In this document: positions 1 to 9,216 of the stretch, piece by piece
How the letters are laid out: each line of letters begins with the position of its first letter
How positions within the stretch are numbered: position 1 is the first letter of the stretch
Assembly (NCBI GenBank): GCA_965601825.1
Contig: OZ271839.1
Location: forward strand, 2,046,001-2,110,000
DNA length: 64,000 nt
Direction: 5' to 3'
From: HXMU1420-13 sp965601825
GTDB lineage: Bacteria; Bacteroidota; Rhodothermia; Balneolales; Balneolaceae
Notes under the pieces: generated by a model
Databases searched by the model: none
Seen by the model: only the letters and a program-made list of their open reading frames with translations
Told to the model about the DNA's origin: nothing
Position numbers and translations under genes: made by a program

Positions 1-138
1 CAAAGACACTAATACAACGATAGCGATGAATGCTACAAAGGCCAGCGGTGTAAGTAATGTTGAAAGAATAAATGACTTTGTTCTTACTCGAGTAAGGTAT
101 TCACGCTTAAGAACTAATAAAATCTTATTGAAATCCAT
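1..138 (-). CDS. ABC-2 type transporter permease, N-terminal fragment
   Basis: Partial gene running off the left edge. The ATG lies at 138-136, one base after the stop codon of the upstream ATPase gene, so the two are almost certainly translationally coupled. The 46 visible residues begin MDFNKILLVLKREYLTRVRT and enter a hydrophobic segment. This is the usual cytoplasmic lead-in and first membrane helix of NatB/ABC-2 exporter permeases. The identity rests on that short start and on the ATPase partner. The substrate (sodium, antibiotic or other) cannot be read from this fragment. Confidence 0.75.
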   Translation of the reverse strand, partial: MDFNKILLVLKREYLTRVRTKSFILSTLLTPLAFVAFIAIVVLVSL

Positions 139-139
139 G

Positions 140-1060
140 TTAAGCTACCTCCTCAGTTTTAAGATTATCTTCACCAACTGTAGAGATAAAAATCTCATTT
201 AAAGAAGGTTGAACTCTTTCGAACTTATGAATATCAGCATGATCAATTGCCAGATGTAGTATATCTTGCATGTTTTGCCCATTCAATACTCGAATTTCTG
301 CAAAATTAGTAGATCGATTGTTGATTCTAACTCCATCTAATTTATCCAGGAATGAGCCATCACCATCGAATTCAAGGTTAATTGTGTTTTTCCCAAAAGA
401 GGCTTTTACCTCTCGTAAATCACCTTGAAGAACAGTTTTTCCATTATTAAAAAGGCAAATATCATCACACATCTGTTCAACTTGTTCCATTCGGTGAGTT
501 GAGAAGAGAATACTTTTTCCTTTTGAACGAAGTTCAATTATAACTTCTTTCAATGTTTCGCTGTTGATAGGATCAAGCCCACTAAAAGGCTCATCGAAAA
601 TGTAAATATCCGGATCATGAGCAATTGTAGCTATAAACTGAATTTTTTGAGACATCCCTTTAGATAGTTCGCCAACTTCTTTCTTTTTCCAGTCCGATGC
701 TTCAAACCGTTCTAGCCAGTAGTCGATCGCCTTTTTAGCGTCTTTGGTTTTCATACCCTTGAGTTGTGTGAGATACATTAGCTGCTCACCAACTTTCATT
801 TTTTTGTACAAACCACGCTCTTCCGGCATATAACCAATCATTTTCTGTGTTTCCGGGCTAGCGATCTGACCATTAATTGTAATGGTTCCGCTATCCGGTG
901 CCAGAATATTGTTGATCATGCGAATAGTTGTAGTTTTACCTGCTCCGTTTGGCCCTAATAATCCGAAGATTCGCCCCTTCTCAACTGTGAAACTTACTTC
1001 ACTTACTGCTTTGTTCTTACCAAATGCCTTTGATACCTCTTCTAAATGAATAATTTCCAT
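140..1060 (-). CDS. ABC transporter ATP-binding protein (NatA-like)
   Basis: Cytoplasmic ATPase subunit of an ABC-2 exporter, 306 residues. Visible motifs are Walker A GPNGAGKTT (residues 36-44), the signature LSKGMSQ (132-138) and Walker B IYIFDEP (about 151-157), followed by the switch histidine in STHRMEQ. About 80 further residues follow the ATPase core, as in NatA-type subunits with a C-terminal regulatory extension (DUF4162-like). The permease gene starts one base after its stop. Family assignment is firm; the exported substrate is unknown. Confidence 0.9.
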   Translation of the reverse strand: MEIIHLEEVSKAFGKNKAVSEVSFTVEKGRIFGLLGPNGAGKTTTIRMINNILAPDSGTITINGQIASPETQKMIGYMPEERGLYKKMKVGEQLMYLTQLKGMKTKDAKKAIDYWLERFEASDWKKKEVGELSKGMSQKIQFIATIAHDPDIYIFDEPFSGLDPINSETLKEVIIELRSKGKSILFSTHRMEQVEQMCDDICLFNNGKTVLQGDLREVKASFGKNTINLEFDGDGSFLDKLDGVRINNRSTNFAEIRVLNGQNMQDILHLAIDHADIHKFERVQPSLNEIFISTVGEDNLKTEEVA

Positions 1061-1177
1061 GCACTTTTGCGTTTAGTTTAACTTATGATAAAACTTTATT
1101 GAAGCTACACATATGCATTGCAAGATCAACAAAGTTTTCTTATTTCTATCAGTAGCGGAATTACGAGGAGTATTACA

Positions 1178-1204
1178 ATGGGTTACAAAAAATCATGCAT
1201 ATAA
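1178..1204 (+). promoter_or_regulatory. Possible 8-codon leader ORF overlapping the glgA start
   Basis: A strong Shine-Dalgarno (GAGGAG at 1165-1170) sits 7 bases before ATG 1178, which opens an ORF of only eight codons (MGYKKSCI) ending with TAA at 1202-1204. The glgA ATG (1195) lies inside this ORF in another frame and has no close ribosome site of its own. The gene may therefore be started by termination-reinitiation coupling. This is seen in sequence; the regulatory role is inferred. Confidence 0.45.
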
Positions 1205-2634
1205 TTCATCTTAGCGCAGAATGTTACCCGGCTGCAAAAGTCGGCGGATTGGGTGATGTTGTTGGGTCTTTACCGAAATATTTAAATAAACAGGGAGAGT
1301 TCTGTGAGGTCATTATTCCTAAATACCGAACACCTTGGCTTGATGCCCAGGAATATGATTTTGTTTGGGAAGCAACGGCACCACTTGGGCATTCCTATTT
1401 TAGTTTTACAATTTTAAAGGAGAAAGAAAATAAACTAGGATTTCCTCTTTATGTTATTGATATCCCCGGAAGGTTTGACCGACCCGGAGTTTATATCGAT
1501 CCATGGTCTGGGCATGGCTATTGGGACGAATTTGAAAGAGCACTTTCATTTCAAATTGCTGCACTTGAATGGATCCGAACATTCCATAATACACCGGATA
1601 TTATTCATTGCCATGATCATCATACTGGCCTTGTGCCTTTTATGATGAAGCAAAGTGTTCGATTTAGTCTTTTAGAAGATATTCCGACAATCATTACAGT
1701 TCATAATGCTGAATATCAGGGACAAAACAGCATGCTTCAGGCTGATATGTTGCCACCATTTATTCCACAGAACTATGGTTTATTAGAGTGGGATGGAGGT
1801 CTAAATTCCTTGGCATCTGCATTGAAATGTTCTTGGCAAATAACCACAGTTTCTAATAGTTATATGGATGAGTTGAGCTACTCATCCAGTGGTTTGGAAA
1901 GCTTGTTTCAACAAGAAGAGTCAAAATCTCGTGGAATAATTAATGGGATAGATAATGAAGTTTGGGATCCGGCTACAGATCCACTTATTGAATTTAATTA
2001 CACGACTCGAACAGTTAAATCCGGGAAAAAGAAAAATAAAGAGGTGCTTTGTGAGCAATTTGGATTAAACCCTGAATTACCCACAGTAGCATTTATTGGT
2101 AGACTAGTTAGAGAAAAAGGTGCAGACTTACTTCCTGATTTGATCAAACATTTTATGGGTGATGAGCACACGGTAAATTTCATTTTATTGGGAACAGGAG
2201 ATCCGGTATTGCATGATATTTTCTCAAGAATGGAAGATGATCATTTTGGGTATTTCGATGCTACATTAGAATACAACGAAAAACTGGCTCATCAGATGTA
2301 TGCTGGATCGGATTTTATTTTAATGCCGTCTAGAGTTGAGCCTTGCGGACTCAATCAAATGTTTGCAATGCGCTATGGCACAATACCCATTGTTCGATCA
2401 ATAGGTGGACTCATTGACACTGTAAAAGACATTGGAGAGGGAAATGGCTACGGTATTCGATTTGATGATTTTGCCTTGCACGAAGCAGAGTCTGCTATCA
2501 CAAGAGCCATTGAATTATTTAACAATAAAAAAGAGCTACAAAAAGTGGTTTCTAGGATAATAAAGCTCGATTATTCATGGAATAATTCAGCTAAAGAATA
2601 TATTAACATGTACAACGAACTTTTAAAAAAGTAA
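1195..2634 (+). CDS. glgA: Glycogen synthase (GT5 family)
   Basis: Transfers glucose from ADP-glucose to the growing alpha-1,4-glucan chain in the cytoplasm. It is 479 residues long, the usual length for bacterial GlgA. The N-terminal GT5 domain carries the ADP-glucose motif KVGGLGD at 15-21, and the C-terminal GT1-like half has the PSRVEPCGLNQMFAMRYG loop typical of starch and glycogen synthases. glgC follows 12 bases downstream, forming a two-gene glycogen operon. No in-frame start exists upstream of ATG 1195; the only good ribosome site nearby belongs to a short leader ORF that overlaps it. Confidence 0.93.
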   Translation: MHIIHLSAECYPAAKVGGLGDVVGSLPKYLNKQGEFCEVIIPKYRTPWLDAQEYDFVWEATAPLGHSYFSFTILKEKENKLGFPLYVIDIPGRFDRPGVYIDPWSGHGYWDEFERALSFQIAALEWIRTFHNTPDIIHCHDHHTGLVPFMMKQSVRFSLLEDIPTIITVHNAEYQGQNSMLQADMLPPFIPQNYGLLEWDGGLNSLASALKCSWQITTVSNSYMDELSYSSSGLESLFQQEESKSRGIINGIDNEVWDPATDPLIEFNYTTRTVKSGKKKNKEVLCEQFGLNPELPTVAFIGRLVREKGADLLPDLIKHFMGDEHTVNFILLGTGDPVLHDIFSRMEDDHFGYFDATLEYNEKLAHQMYAGSDFILMPSRVEPCGLNQMFAMRYGTIPIVRSIGGLIDTVKDIGEGNGYGIRFDDFALHEAESAITRAIELFNNKKELQKVVSRIIKLDYSWNNSAKEYINMYNELLKK

Positions 2635-2646
2635 TAAAGGGATATA

Positions 2647-3921
2647 ATGAAAAACTCCGTAATTGCTGTTATCCTTGGTGGGGGAAAAGGTAGTCGATTA
2701 TTTCCTCTAACCGGTCATAGATCAAAACCTGCTGTTCCTGTAGGTGGTAAATACCGCTTGGTAGATATTCCTATTTCAAATTGTTTGAATTCTGATATCC
2801 GCAGGATTTATGTGTTAACGCAGTTTAATTCTGCTTCACTTAACCGACATATCAAAAATACCTTCAACTTTGATATGTTCAGTAATGGGTTTGTTGATAT
2901 TCTGGCTGCAGAGCAAACTGCGGATAATGCAGATTGGTTTCAAGGGACAGCTGATGCGGTAAGGCAGTGTATGCGTCATCTTGAGAATCACAATTACGAT
3001 CATGTGATTATTCTAAGTGGTGATCAATTATACCAAATGGATTACCGTGAATTAATGAAGAAGCACATTCAGAATAAATCTCATTTATCTGTTGCTACTA
3101 TTCCTGTAGATGCAAATGATGCAACAGGATTTGGAATCATGAAAACAAATGATAAAGGTTTGATTGATAGCTTTATTGAAAAACCATCATTAGAAGAGTT
3201 AAAAGAGTGGGGATCAAAAGTTCCTGAAGAGTATGCTTCTCTAGGAAAACATTACCTAGCTTCGATGGGTATTTATGTGTTCAATCGGAAGACACTTCTA
3301 GATTTATTAGAGAGAAATCCAGATGCCATCGACTTTGGAAAAGAAATCATCCCCAAAACGCTTGAAGAAGGATTTAAAGTAAGCAGCTATGAATACGGTG
3401 GTTATTGGACGGATATTGGAACCATCAAGTCATTCTTTGAAGCTAATTTAGAGCTTGCAGATACAGTGCCTGCATTCAATTTGTACGACAACGAGAATTC
3501 AATCTATACTCGCGCACGTTTACTACCGCCATCGAAAATTATGGGATCGACCATGGAAAATACATTGATCTCGGAAGGATCAATTGTCGAAGCTTCTAGG
3601 ATAGTAAGATCGGTGGTTGGTATTCGCTCCAGAATTGGTAAAGGAACAACAGTAGAACATTCCATCATTATGGGTAACGATTTATACCAATCGAAAGAGT
3701 ATATAGCTAATGCAACTCCTGAAAAACCGGCAATGGGAATTGGTCAGCGATGTTTCATTAGTAATTGCATCATTGATAAAAATGCTTGTATTGGTGATGA
3801 TGTCCGCATCGTAGGTGGCGATCATCTACCGGATGGTGATCATCAATACCATTATATAAGAGATGGAATTGTAATTGTTCCAAAAGGAAAAGTTATCCCG
3901 AACGGTACAGCCATTCAGTAA
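2647..3921 (+). CDS. glgC: Glucose-1-phosphate adenylyltransferase
   Basis: Makes ADP-glucose from glucose-1-phosphate and ATP, the committed step of glycogen synthesis. It is 424 residues. The nucleotidyltransferase N-terminus GGGKGSRLFPLT (11-22) and SKPAVPVGGKYRLVDIPISN follow the GlgC pattern, and the C-terminal third is a left-handed beta-helix hexapeptide region ending in VVPKGKVIPNGT. It lies 12 bases after glgA with an AAGGG ribosome site and is followed by a strong hairpin terminator. Known relatives are allosterically controlled; nothing here reveals which effector is used. Confidence 0.95.
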   Translation: MKNSVIAVILGGGKGSRLFPLTGHRSKPAVPVGGKYRLVDIPISNCLNSDIRRIYVLTQFNSASLNRHIKNTFNFDMFSNGFVDILAAEQTADNADWFQGTADAVRQCMRHLENHNYDHVIILSGDQLYQMDYRELMKKHIQNKSHLSVATIPVDANDATGFGIMKTNDKGLIDSFIEKPSLEELKEWGSKVPEEYASLGKHYLASMGIYVFNRKTLLDLLERNPDAIDFGKEIIPKTLEEGFKVSSYEYGGYWTDIGTIKSFFEANLELADTVPAFNLYDNENSIYTRARLLPPSKIMGSTMENTLISEGSIVEASRIVRSVVGIRSRIGKGTTVEHSIIMGNDLYQSKEYIANATPEKPAMGIGQRCFISNCIIDKNACIGDDVRIVGGDHLPDGDHQYHYIRDGIVIVPKGKVIPNGTAIQ

Positions 3922-3940
3922 TTCAAAAAAGTTTAACTCA

Positions 3941-3979
3941 AAAAAAAGCCTTCACTAATTAGAGAGAAGGCTTTTTTTG
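3941..3979. terminator. Bidirectional rho-independent terminator (glgC / sucD)
   Basis: An A-run, then GCCTTC, a loop, GAAGGC and a T-run. It lies between the convergent glgC and sucD stop codons and has flanking A and T tracts suited to both directions. Confidence 0.85.
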
Positions 3980-4000
3980 TTTTAAAAAATAGATCAGAAT

Positions 4001-4870
4001 CTATGCAATGATTCCTTTTAAAGTCTCACCTATGTCAGCAGGGCTTTCAACAACTGTAATACCAGCCGCCGCTAATGCTTTCTTCTTTTCTTGCGCAGTT
4101 CCTTTACCACCGGCGATAATTGCGCCAGCATGACCCATACGACGGCCCGGAGGAGCAGTTGATCCGGCAATAAATGCTACAACTGGTTTTGTTACATGAT
4201 CTTTAATGTATTCAGCAGCTTCTTCCTCTGCAGAACCACCAATTTCACCAATTAAAACAATTGATTCGGTTTCAGGATCTTCCTGGAATAATTTCACAGC
4301 ATCTAAATGTGTTGTTCCGATAACAGGATCACCACCAATTCCAATTGCGGTTGACTGACCTAAGCCAATTTTAGAAAGCTGATCTACTGCTTCGTAGGTC
4401 AGAGTTCCTGAACGTGAAATTAAACCTACAGAACCCGGTGTGAAAATATGACCCGGCATAATTCCAATTTTCGCTTCACCTGGAGTTATAACACCCGGGC
4501 AGTTTGGACCAACTAAAGTTGCACCATGGCTTTTCACAATTTGTTTTGCTGTAATCATATCTTTTACAGGAATTCCCTCAGTAATAGCAATAATTACTTT
4601 AATACCTGAAAAAGCGGCTTCAGCAATCGCATCTGCTGCAAATGCCGGTGGTACAAAAATTACAGAGGTATTAGCGCCTTCATGTTCCACTGCGTCAGCT
4701 ACTGTATTAAAAACAGGTCTATCAAGGTGCTTTTGTCCACCTTTACCGGGTGTAACTCCACCAACAACATTAGTACCATATTCAATCATTTGTTCGGCGT
4801 GGAAGCTTCCTTCGCTACCCGTGAATCCCTGAACTATAAGGCGTGTATCCTTTCCAACTAATACGCTCAT
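4001..4870 (-). CDS. sucD: Succinate--CoA ligase (ADP-forming) subunit alpha
   Basis: TCA-cycle enzyme subunit that converts succinyl-CoA to succinate with formation of ATP or GTP. It is 289 residues, the standard length. The CoA-binding Rossmann half starts LIVQGFTGSEG. The phosphorylated histidine is H247 in RRMGHAGAI, and the GPNCPGVI segment is typical of the family. No sucC (beta subunit) is adjacent, so the two subunit genes are unlinked within this window. The gene is transcribed toward glgC with a shared terminator between them. Confidence 0.96.
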   Translation of the reverse strand: MSVLVGKDTRLIVQGFTGSEGSFHAEQMIEYGTNVVGGVTPGKGGQKHLDRPVFNTVADAVEHEGANTSVIFVPPAFAADAIAEAAFSGIKVIIAITEGIPVKDMITAKQIVKSHGATLVGPNCPGVITPGEAKIGIMPGHIFTPGSVGLISRSGTLTYEAVDQLSKIGLGQSTAIGIGGDPVIGTTHLDAVKLFQEDPETESIVLIGEIGGSAEEEAAEYIKDHVTKPVVAFIAGSTAPPGRRMGHAGAIIAGGKGTAQEKKKALAAAGITVVESPADIGETLKGIIA

Positions 4871-5024
4871 CCTAAAAATTTTTTGAAGTGTGATTTTTGC
4901 GGTCGGGAATATACGGGCTGATTTAATAAGTAGCTAAAACAGAAGCTTTAAATCTGATTAAAATATCATGTAAATGATGAATAACTACTTTGTGCCTTTG
5001 CCCCTTTGTGACTATAATCAAAAG

Positions 5025-7043
5025 ATGATCACCGATGCAAAGAAGGAAGAAGTTAAAGCTGCTGCAGATATTGTCGAGGTCGTTTCTGACTATGTAAAGT
5101 TGAAGCGTTCCGGCAGTGGATTTATTGGACTATGTCCCTATCACGATGAGAAAACGCCTTCATTTAATGTAAATCCAAGTCTCGGTATTTTTAAGTGTTT
5201 TGGTTGCGGTGAATCAGGAGACGTATTCAAAATTGTAATGGATCAGGAGGGAATTAGTTTTCCTGAAGCAGTTCGACAACTCGCAGAACGATATGGAGTT
5301 TTTATCCCAGAAGAAGAGAACACTGTTGAGCAAACTGAAAGTTATCAGTTAAAAGAAGGGATTTACCATGCTTTAAAATTTGCTGGTGTATTCTATTATC
5401 GCAATTTAGTTGAGAATCCGGAGGCAGCAAAAGCAATGGATTATTTGACCAAGCGAGGATACAATCTCGATATCATTAAACGATTTGGACTTGGTTATTC
5501 ATCTGCATCAGGGAGCGATTTATATAATGCAGCATTGGGTGCAGGAGTAGACCTTCAATATCTAATTGAAGCTGATCTTATTAAACCAAGTAATAGAGGT
5601 GAGGGCTATTACGACACCTTTCGTGGCCGATTGATGTTTCCTATATTTTCCCCAACTAGCAAAGTAATTGCATTTGCAGGTAGGGTTTTGGGTAATGAAA
5701 AGACCGCAAAGTACATCAATTCAGCTCAGACCAAAGTCTACAACAAGAGTGAGGTTGTGTATGGGGTTAACTTTGCTAAAAATGACATCCGTAAGAATAA
5801 AGAAGTAATTCTTGTCGAGGGTTATACAGATGTAATCACCTTAAATGAGCATGGAATAAAGAATGTGGTTGCAAGTTCCGGGACTGCATTAACCCCTGGT
5901 CAGATGAAAATTTTACATCGCTATGGGGAAAAGATTGTAATGATCTATGATTCAGATTCGGCCGGGCAAAATGCAATGAAACGAGGAATTGATATTGCAC
6001 TTGCTGAAGGAATGGAAGTTCAGTTATTAGAGCTACCTGAAGGAGAAGATCCAGACTCTTTTGTTAAACAATTTGGAAAAGAATCATTCGACGAACTAAA
6101 ACAAAAAGAGGCTACAGATTTTGTCGATTTCTTGATGTTAAAGGCGGATGAAGATGGACGACTAAACCAACCTGTACAACTTGCTAAAGTTATCTCGGAA
6201 ATACTGGGGGCCATTTCAAATATTTCAGAGTCTATTCAAAGACAAGTATATGTTCAACATTTGCATCAGCGAACACAGAAATTTCGTAGAGGAACAGACC
6301 GTGATTTATTTGAAGAATTAGATAGAATTCTGGCACAAAAGAAACGGGAAGAGCAAAGAAATCGCCAGAGGGAGGAGCGGAGGAATACTCTTGCACAAGA
6401 TGAAATACCATTACCGGATAGTTTTCCAATTAATCCACTGGAATCATCTAATACTATAGACGAAGTTCATCCAAATAAACCAGTAGCAAAGAAACCTATT
6501 TATGAAAAAGAACTCATTAGGTTAATGATAACCTATGGCAGTGAGATGGTCGAGTATATTTGTTCGCTGACAAATGATAGATTATTTGAAGATTCAGAGC
6601 TTGCTGACTTTTATCGAGATATTGTAGACAAATTTAAAAGGAATGAAGAGATTTCGATAGATGCTTATTCGGCGTTGAGCGATCCATTTCCACGATTAGT
6701 CGGAGATGTATTATTAGAACAACATGCTGCAAGTGAACGTCATGAAGAGAAAATTGGAATGAAATACGAAAAGGATAAAAATCCTTATCGCACTGCTAAA
6801 AGTACTATTAAGACACTTGAATTAAGCTTCTTTAAACGAAAAAGAGAGGAATTAGCAGAAAAATTAAGAACGGCTTCCGATGATGAAAAAAGAAAAATCA
6901 TCCAGATCCAGGCTGATATTCAATCTAAGATAACACAGCGAGAGCGTTTAGATTCAGATGATTTTTATCCTGATCCAAAAGCAATAAAAGATCAACCGAA
7001 TAGTGACAAGGTATTTAGTTATAAAATGAAAGGAGAGCGCTGA
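5025..7043 (+). CDS. dnaG: DNA primase
   Basis: Synthesises RNA primers at the replication fork. The CHC2 zinc ribbon (C-P-Y-H, then C-F-G-C 18 residues on), the catalytic core and the TOPRIM domain (VEGYTDVITL, then MIYDSDSAGQNA) are all visible, followed by a charged C-terminal helicase-binding region. The frame is open from ATG 4974, but the start at 5025 (MITDAKKEEV) puts DIVEVVSDYVKLK at about the family-typical distance. The extra 17 residues lack similarity and neither start has a clear ribosome site. The stop codon lies just before opposed heptamer repeats. Confidence 0.93.
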   Translation: MITDAKKEEVKAAADIVEVVSDYVKLKRSGSGFIGLCPYHDEKTPSFNVNPSLGIFKCFGCGESGDVFKIVMDQEGISFPEAVRQLAERYGVFIPEEENTVEQTESYQLKEGIYHALKFAGVFYYRNLVENPEAAKAMDYLTKRGYNLDIIKRFGLGYSSASGSDLYNAALGAGVDLQYLIEADLIKPSNRGEGYYDTFRGRLMFPIFSPTSKVIAFAGRVLGNEKTAKYINSAQTKVYNKSEVVYGVNFAKNDIRKNKEVILVEGYTDVITLNEHGIKNVVASSGTALTPGQMKILHRYGEKIVMIYDSDSAGQNAMKRGIDIALAEGMEVQLLELPEGEDPDSFVKQFGKESFDELKQKEATDFVDFLMLKADEDGRLNQPVQLAKVISEILGAISNISESIQRQVYVQHLHQRTQKFRRGTDRDLFEELDRILAQKKREEQRNRQREERRNTLAQDEIPLPDSFPINPLESSNTIDEVHPNKPVAKKPIYEKELIRLMITYGSEMVEYICSLTNDRLFEDSELADFYRDIVDKFKRNEEISIDAYSALSDPFPRLVGDVLLEQHAASERHEEKIGMKYEKDKNPYRTAKSTIKTLELSFFKRKREELAEKLRTASDDEKRKIIQIQADIQSKITQRERLDSDDFYPDPKAIKDQPNSDKVFSYKMKGER

Positions 7044-7044
7044 A

Positions 7045-7072
7045 CAGTGATCAGTTATCAGTAGACAGTTTT
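7045..7072 (+). repeat. Degenerate CAGTNNN heptamer array (4 units)
   Basis: Four consecutive heptamers CAGTGAT, CAGTTAT, CAGTAGA, CAGTTTT begin two bases after the dnaG stop. They share the CAGT core with the larger array at 7098 read on the opposite strand (CAGTTAG), so the two arrays face each other. Confidence 0.7.
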
Positions 7073-7097
7073 TCGCTTTAATTTTTAGATTATGCCC

Positions 7098-7202
7098 TAA
7101 CTGCTAACTGCTAACTGCTAACTGCTAACTGCTAACTGCTAACTGCTAACTGCTAACTGCTAACTGCTAACTGCTAACTGCTAACTGCTAACTGCTAACT
7201 GC
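7098..7202. repeat. Perfect 7-bp tandem array, 15 x TAACTGC
   Basis: Fifteen exact copies of TAACTGC (CAGTTAG-phase on the other strand) fill 105 bp between dnaG and the VOC-family gene. The last unit supplies the final codons and the TAG stop of that minus-strand gene, so copy-number change would not alter the protein. Heptameric repeats of this general kind are known in cyanobacteria and other bacteria. An unbroken run is prone to slippage. Confidence 0.95.
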
Positions 7203-7605
7203 TCTTTTGAAAATTAAGCATCCAGCGAATACCGTATTTATCTTCCAATTGCCCGAAGAGTGCACCCCAAAAAGTGTCCTGTAAATCCATATGGATTTTA
7301 CCACCCTCTGATAGCTTCCCCCAGGTTAATCTCAATGTAGTTTCATCATCAAAAGAAACATTTAAATGGACATTATCACCGGGTTTGATTTCCCTATGTG
7401 GTGCTCCATCCGAAAACATTATGCTATGAGTGCCTACTTTGAGTTCAGCGTGCATTATTTTTTGTTTGTAGTCATCATCTACTGGCATATTAGCGTCCCC
7501 AAAACGCTGTAATCCGGCAATTTCCCCATTGAATGCCTTTTTATAAAAATTCAAAGCTTCTTCACAGTTCCCCGGAAAAAATAGATAGGGTGAAATATTA
7601 TCCAT
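7195..7605 (-). CDS. VOC-family protein (PhnB / glyoxalase-like)
   Basis: Small cytoplasmic protein of the vicinal-oxygen-chelate superfamily, 136 residues from ATG 7605 (the frame also opens at a TTG two codons earlier). The opening MDNISPYLFFPGNCEEALNF and the mid-region HAELKVGTHSIMFSDG match the PhnB-like group, as does the end WGALFGQLEDKYGIRWMLNF. Members are often annotated as 3-demethylubiquinone methyltransferase-like, but the true function is usually unknown. The last two serines and the stop codon are encoded by the heptamer array, which suggests the array expanded into the 3' end. Confidence 0.85.
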   Translation of the reverse strand: MDNISPYLFFPGNCEEALNFYKKAFNGEIAGLQRFGDANMPVDDDYKQKIMHAELKVGTHSIMFSDGAPHREIKPGDNVHLNVSFDDETTLRLTWGKLSEGGKIHMDLQDTFWGALFGQLEDKYGIRWMLNFQKSS

Positions 7606-7643
7606 AACCAACTCTTTTTAATTTGAAAGAGTATAGTTGAAAT

Positions 7644-8306
7644 CTAAATGCGTGTCAAAGCATATACTAAAATGTTAACACCCATTTGAAGAGCCTGTTC
7701 TCTCTTTTCCTGTGAATTGTTATGGACTTCCACATCTGCCCAGCCATCACCAAGATTTGATTCGAATGTATAGAACATTACTAATTTACCTTGATGGAAT
7801 AATCCATATCCCCGTGGAGCCTGATTGTCATGTTCATGAATTTTGGGAAGACCATCATCAAACCTAAATACTTGTTGATAGATTGGATGATTGAATGGAA
7901 GTTCTATGAACTCTTCATCAGGAAAAACACGACTCATTAGATCACGAATGTGTTCATCAAGCCCATAATCGTCATCAACATAAAGAAAACCTCCATTCTC
8001 CAAGTAAGTTCTGAGATTATCAACCTCTGAGTTGTTTGCAGTAATCGTACCATGACCTGTAAGAAATAGAAAGGGGAAATCATGAATTTCAGTACTTCCA
8101 AGAGCTACATCTTCATAATCTAGATTTATACTAATAGGAACTTGAGCGTTGGTATAGCTTATCAAATTTGATAAAGATGAAGGATCATTATACCAGTCGC
8201 CACCACCACGGTATTGCACTCTTCCTATTTCAAAACTTCCATCACTCTGTGCATGAACATCAGCACTGGTACATAGAATTAGTAATAATAAAATCGTGCT
8301 TTTCAT
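7644..8306 (-). CDS. DUF4159 domain protein, exported
   Basis: About 220 residues from ATG 8306. A TTG start at 8324 would overlap the upstream gene, and the ATG gives a clean signal peptide (MKSTILLLLILCTSADVHAQ). The body matches DUF4159, with a run such as FPFLFLTGHG and GGFLYVDDDYG, which resembles a glutamine-amidotransferase-like fold. It is the third gene of a TonB-receptor, DUF4249, DUF4159 cluster and begins a few bases after the DUF4249 stop. The role is unknown. The context suggests envelope work tied to the receptor. Confidence 0.8.
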   Translation of the reverse strand: MKSTILLLLILCTSADVHAQSDGSFEIGRVQYRGGGDWYNDPSSLSNLISYTNAQVPISINLDYEDVALGSTEIHDFPFLFLTGHGTITANNSEVDNLRTYLENGGFLYVDDDYGLDEHIRDLMSRVFPDEEFIELPFNHPIYQQVFRFDDGLPKIHEHDNQAPRGYGLFHQGKLVMFYTFESNLGDGWADVEVHNNSQEKREQALQMGVNILVYALTRI

Positions 8307-8313
8307 ATGGTGA

Positions 8314-9210
8314 TTAGAAGTCAAAATTTCGTTGAATAAATGTTTCTATAGTGTCAGAAGCTAAGGCACCAAAAATTCCGATTCCACCATCAATATTATA
8401 GATTACATTCTGAATTTCACCAGGGGAAAGCGTTGATCCACCAAGTTGAACAGTTTCGGATCTCACTAAATCATAAACATTATCATCAACGGTTGTTGCA
8501 ACTAGCTTATTTGGACCATAGAATGCGACAGCAATCCATGGATAACGAAGAGTTACCGAACCATCCAGATTCACAGTAAAGTTAGCTTCGTTCAATAATC
8601 CAGAGCTGGTATTCTTGAAATCTTCCAGGTTTTCTTCCTCTTCATCATAAAAATCAAAATAAACGGGAGTCAGATTCTCAGGGACAGGTTGACCAGCAAT
8701 TGTATTGAAAATGAATACATTTTGTCTTCCGGGGTAACTGCTTTCAGAAACAGTAATCTCTAGCTGCTCGCTTGATTGATAAACCAATGTATCCAAAACT
8801 GCACTTACAACACTAAAAGTATCAGGAACAATAGCTGTAGCTGTTATTTCATGATCTGAAGTAGGGAAATCTATTTGTAGTCGATAAGTGCGTGAAGGTT
8901 GAACAATGTGATTATCAATCGGGATATAAATCCCGGCTGAATCAGATCGATATAAGAATACATTTTCTATGTTCGAACCAGTTTGATCAAGTAACTGAAC
9001 CCTCACAATCGCATTTTCAACGGCTACGTCCTCAAATTCATAGAATCGATCAATTGGCAGAGTAGTTGAAAGTCGAACTTTAGGGAGGTCTCTATTTGCT
9101 ACGAGATAAGATTCGACTACATAGTACTCTTGATAATCATCGTTAAAGTAATCTTCGCAAGCAGCCAATGTGATAATCGAGAGGATAAAAATTAAAACTG
9201 TTTTCTTCAT
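8314..9210 (-). CDS. DUF4249 lipoprotein
   Basis: Lipoprotein of 298 residues: the signal peptide ends in the lipobox LAAC at about residues 15-18. The mature part begins EDYFNDDYQEYYVVESYLVA and is rich in beta strands, as expected for DUF4249. That family is nearly always encoded beside a CarboxypepD_reg TonB-dependent receptor, as here (6 bases after the receptor stop). By analogy with SusD it may be a surface-exposed substrate-binding partner, but this is inferred. No ligand can be named. Confidence 0.85.
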   Translation of the reverse strand: MKKTVLIFILSIITLAACEDYFNDDYQEYYVVESYLVANRDLPKVRLSTTLPIDRFYEFEDVAVENAIVRVQLLDQTGSNIENVFLYRSDSAGIYIPIDNHIVQPSRTYRLQIDFPTSDHEITATAIVPDTFSVVSAVLDTLVYQSSEQLEITVSESSYPGRQNVFIFNTIAGQPVPENLTPVYFDFYDEEEENLEDFKNTSSGLLNEANFTVNLDGSVTLRYPWIAVAFYGPNKLVATTVDDNVYDLVRSETVQLGGSTLSPGEIQNVIYNIDGGIGIFGALASDTIETFIQRNFDF

Positions 9211-9216
9211 GATTAC

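Noticed and set aside
2647..3921. Possible GlgC/GlgA fusion or missing glgB, glgP and glgX
   Set aside because: The two genes are separate and intact; the other glycogen genes can be elsewhere, so absence from this window means nothing.
7098..7202. Heptamer array as a CRISPR array
   Set aside because: Units are 7 bp with no spacers, and no cas gene is near.
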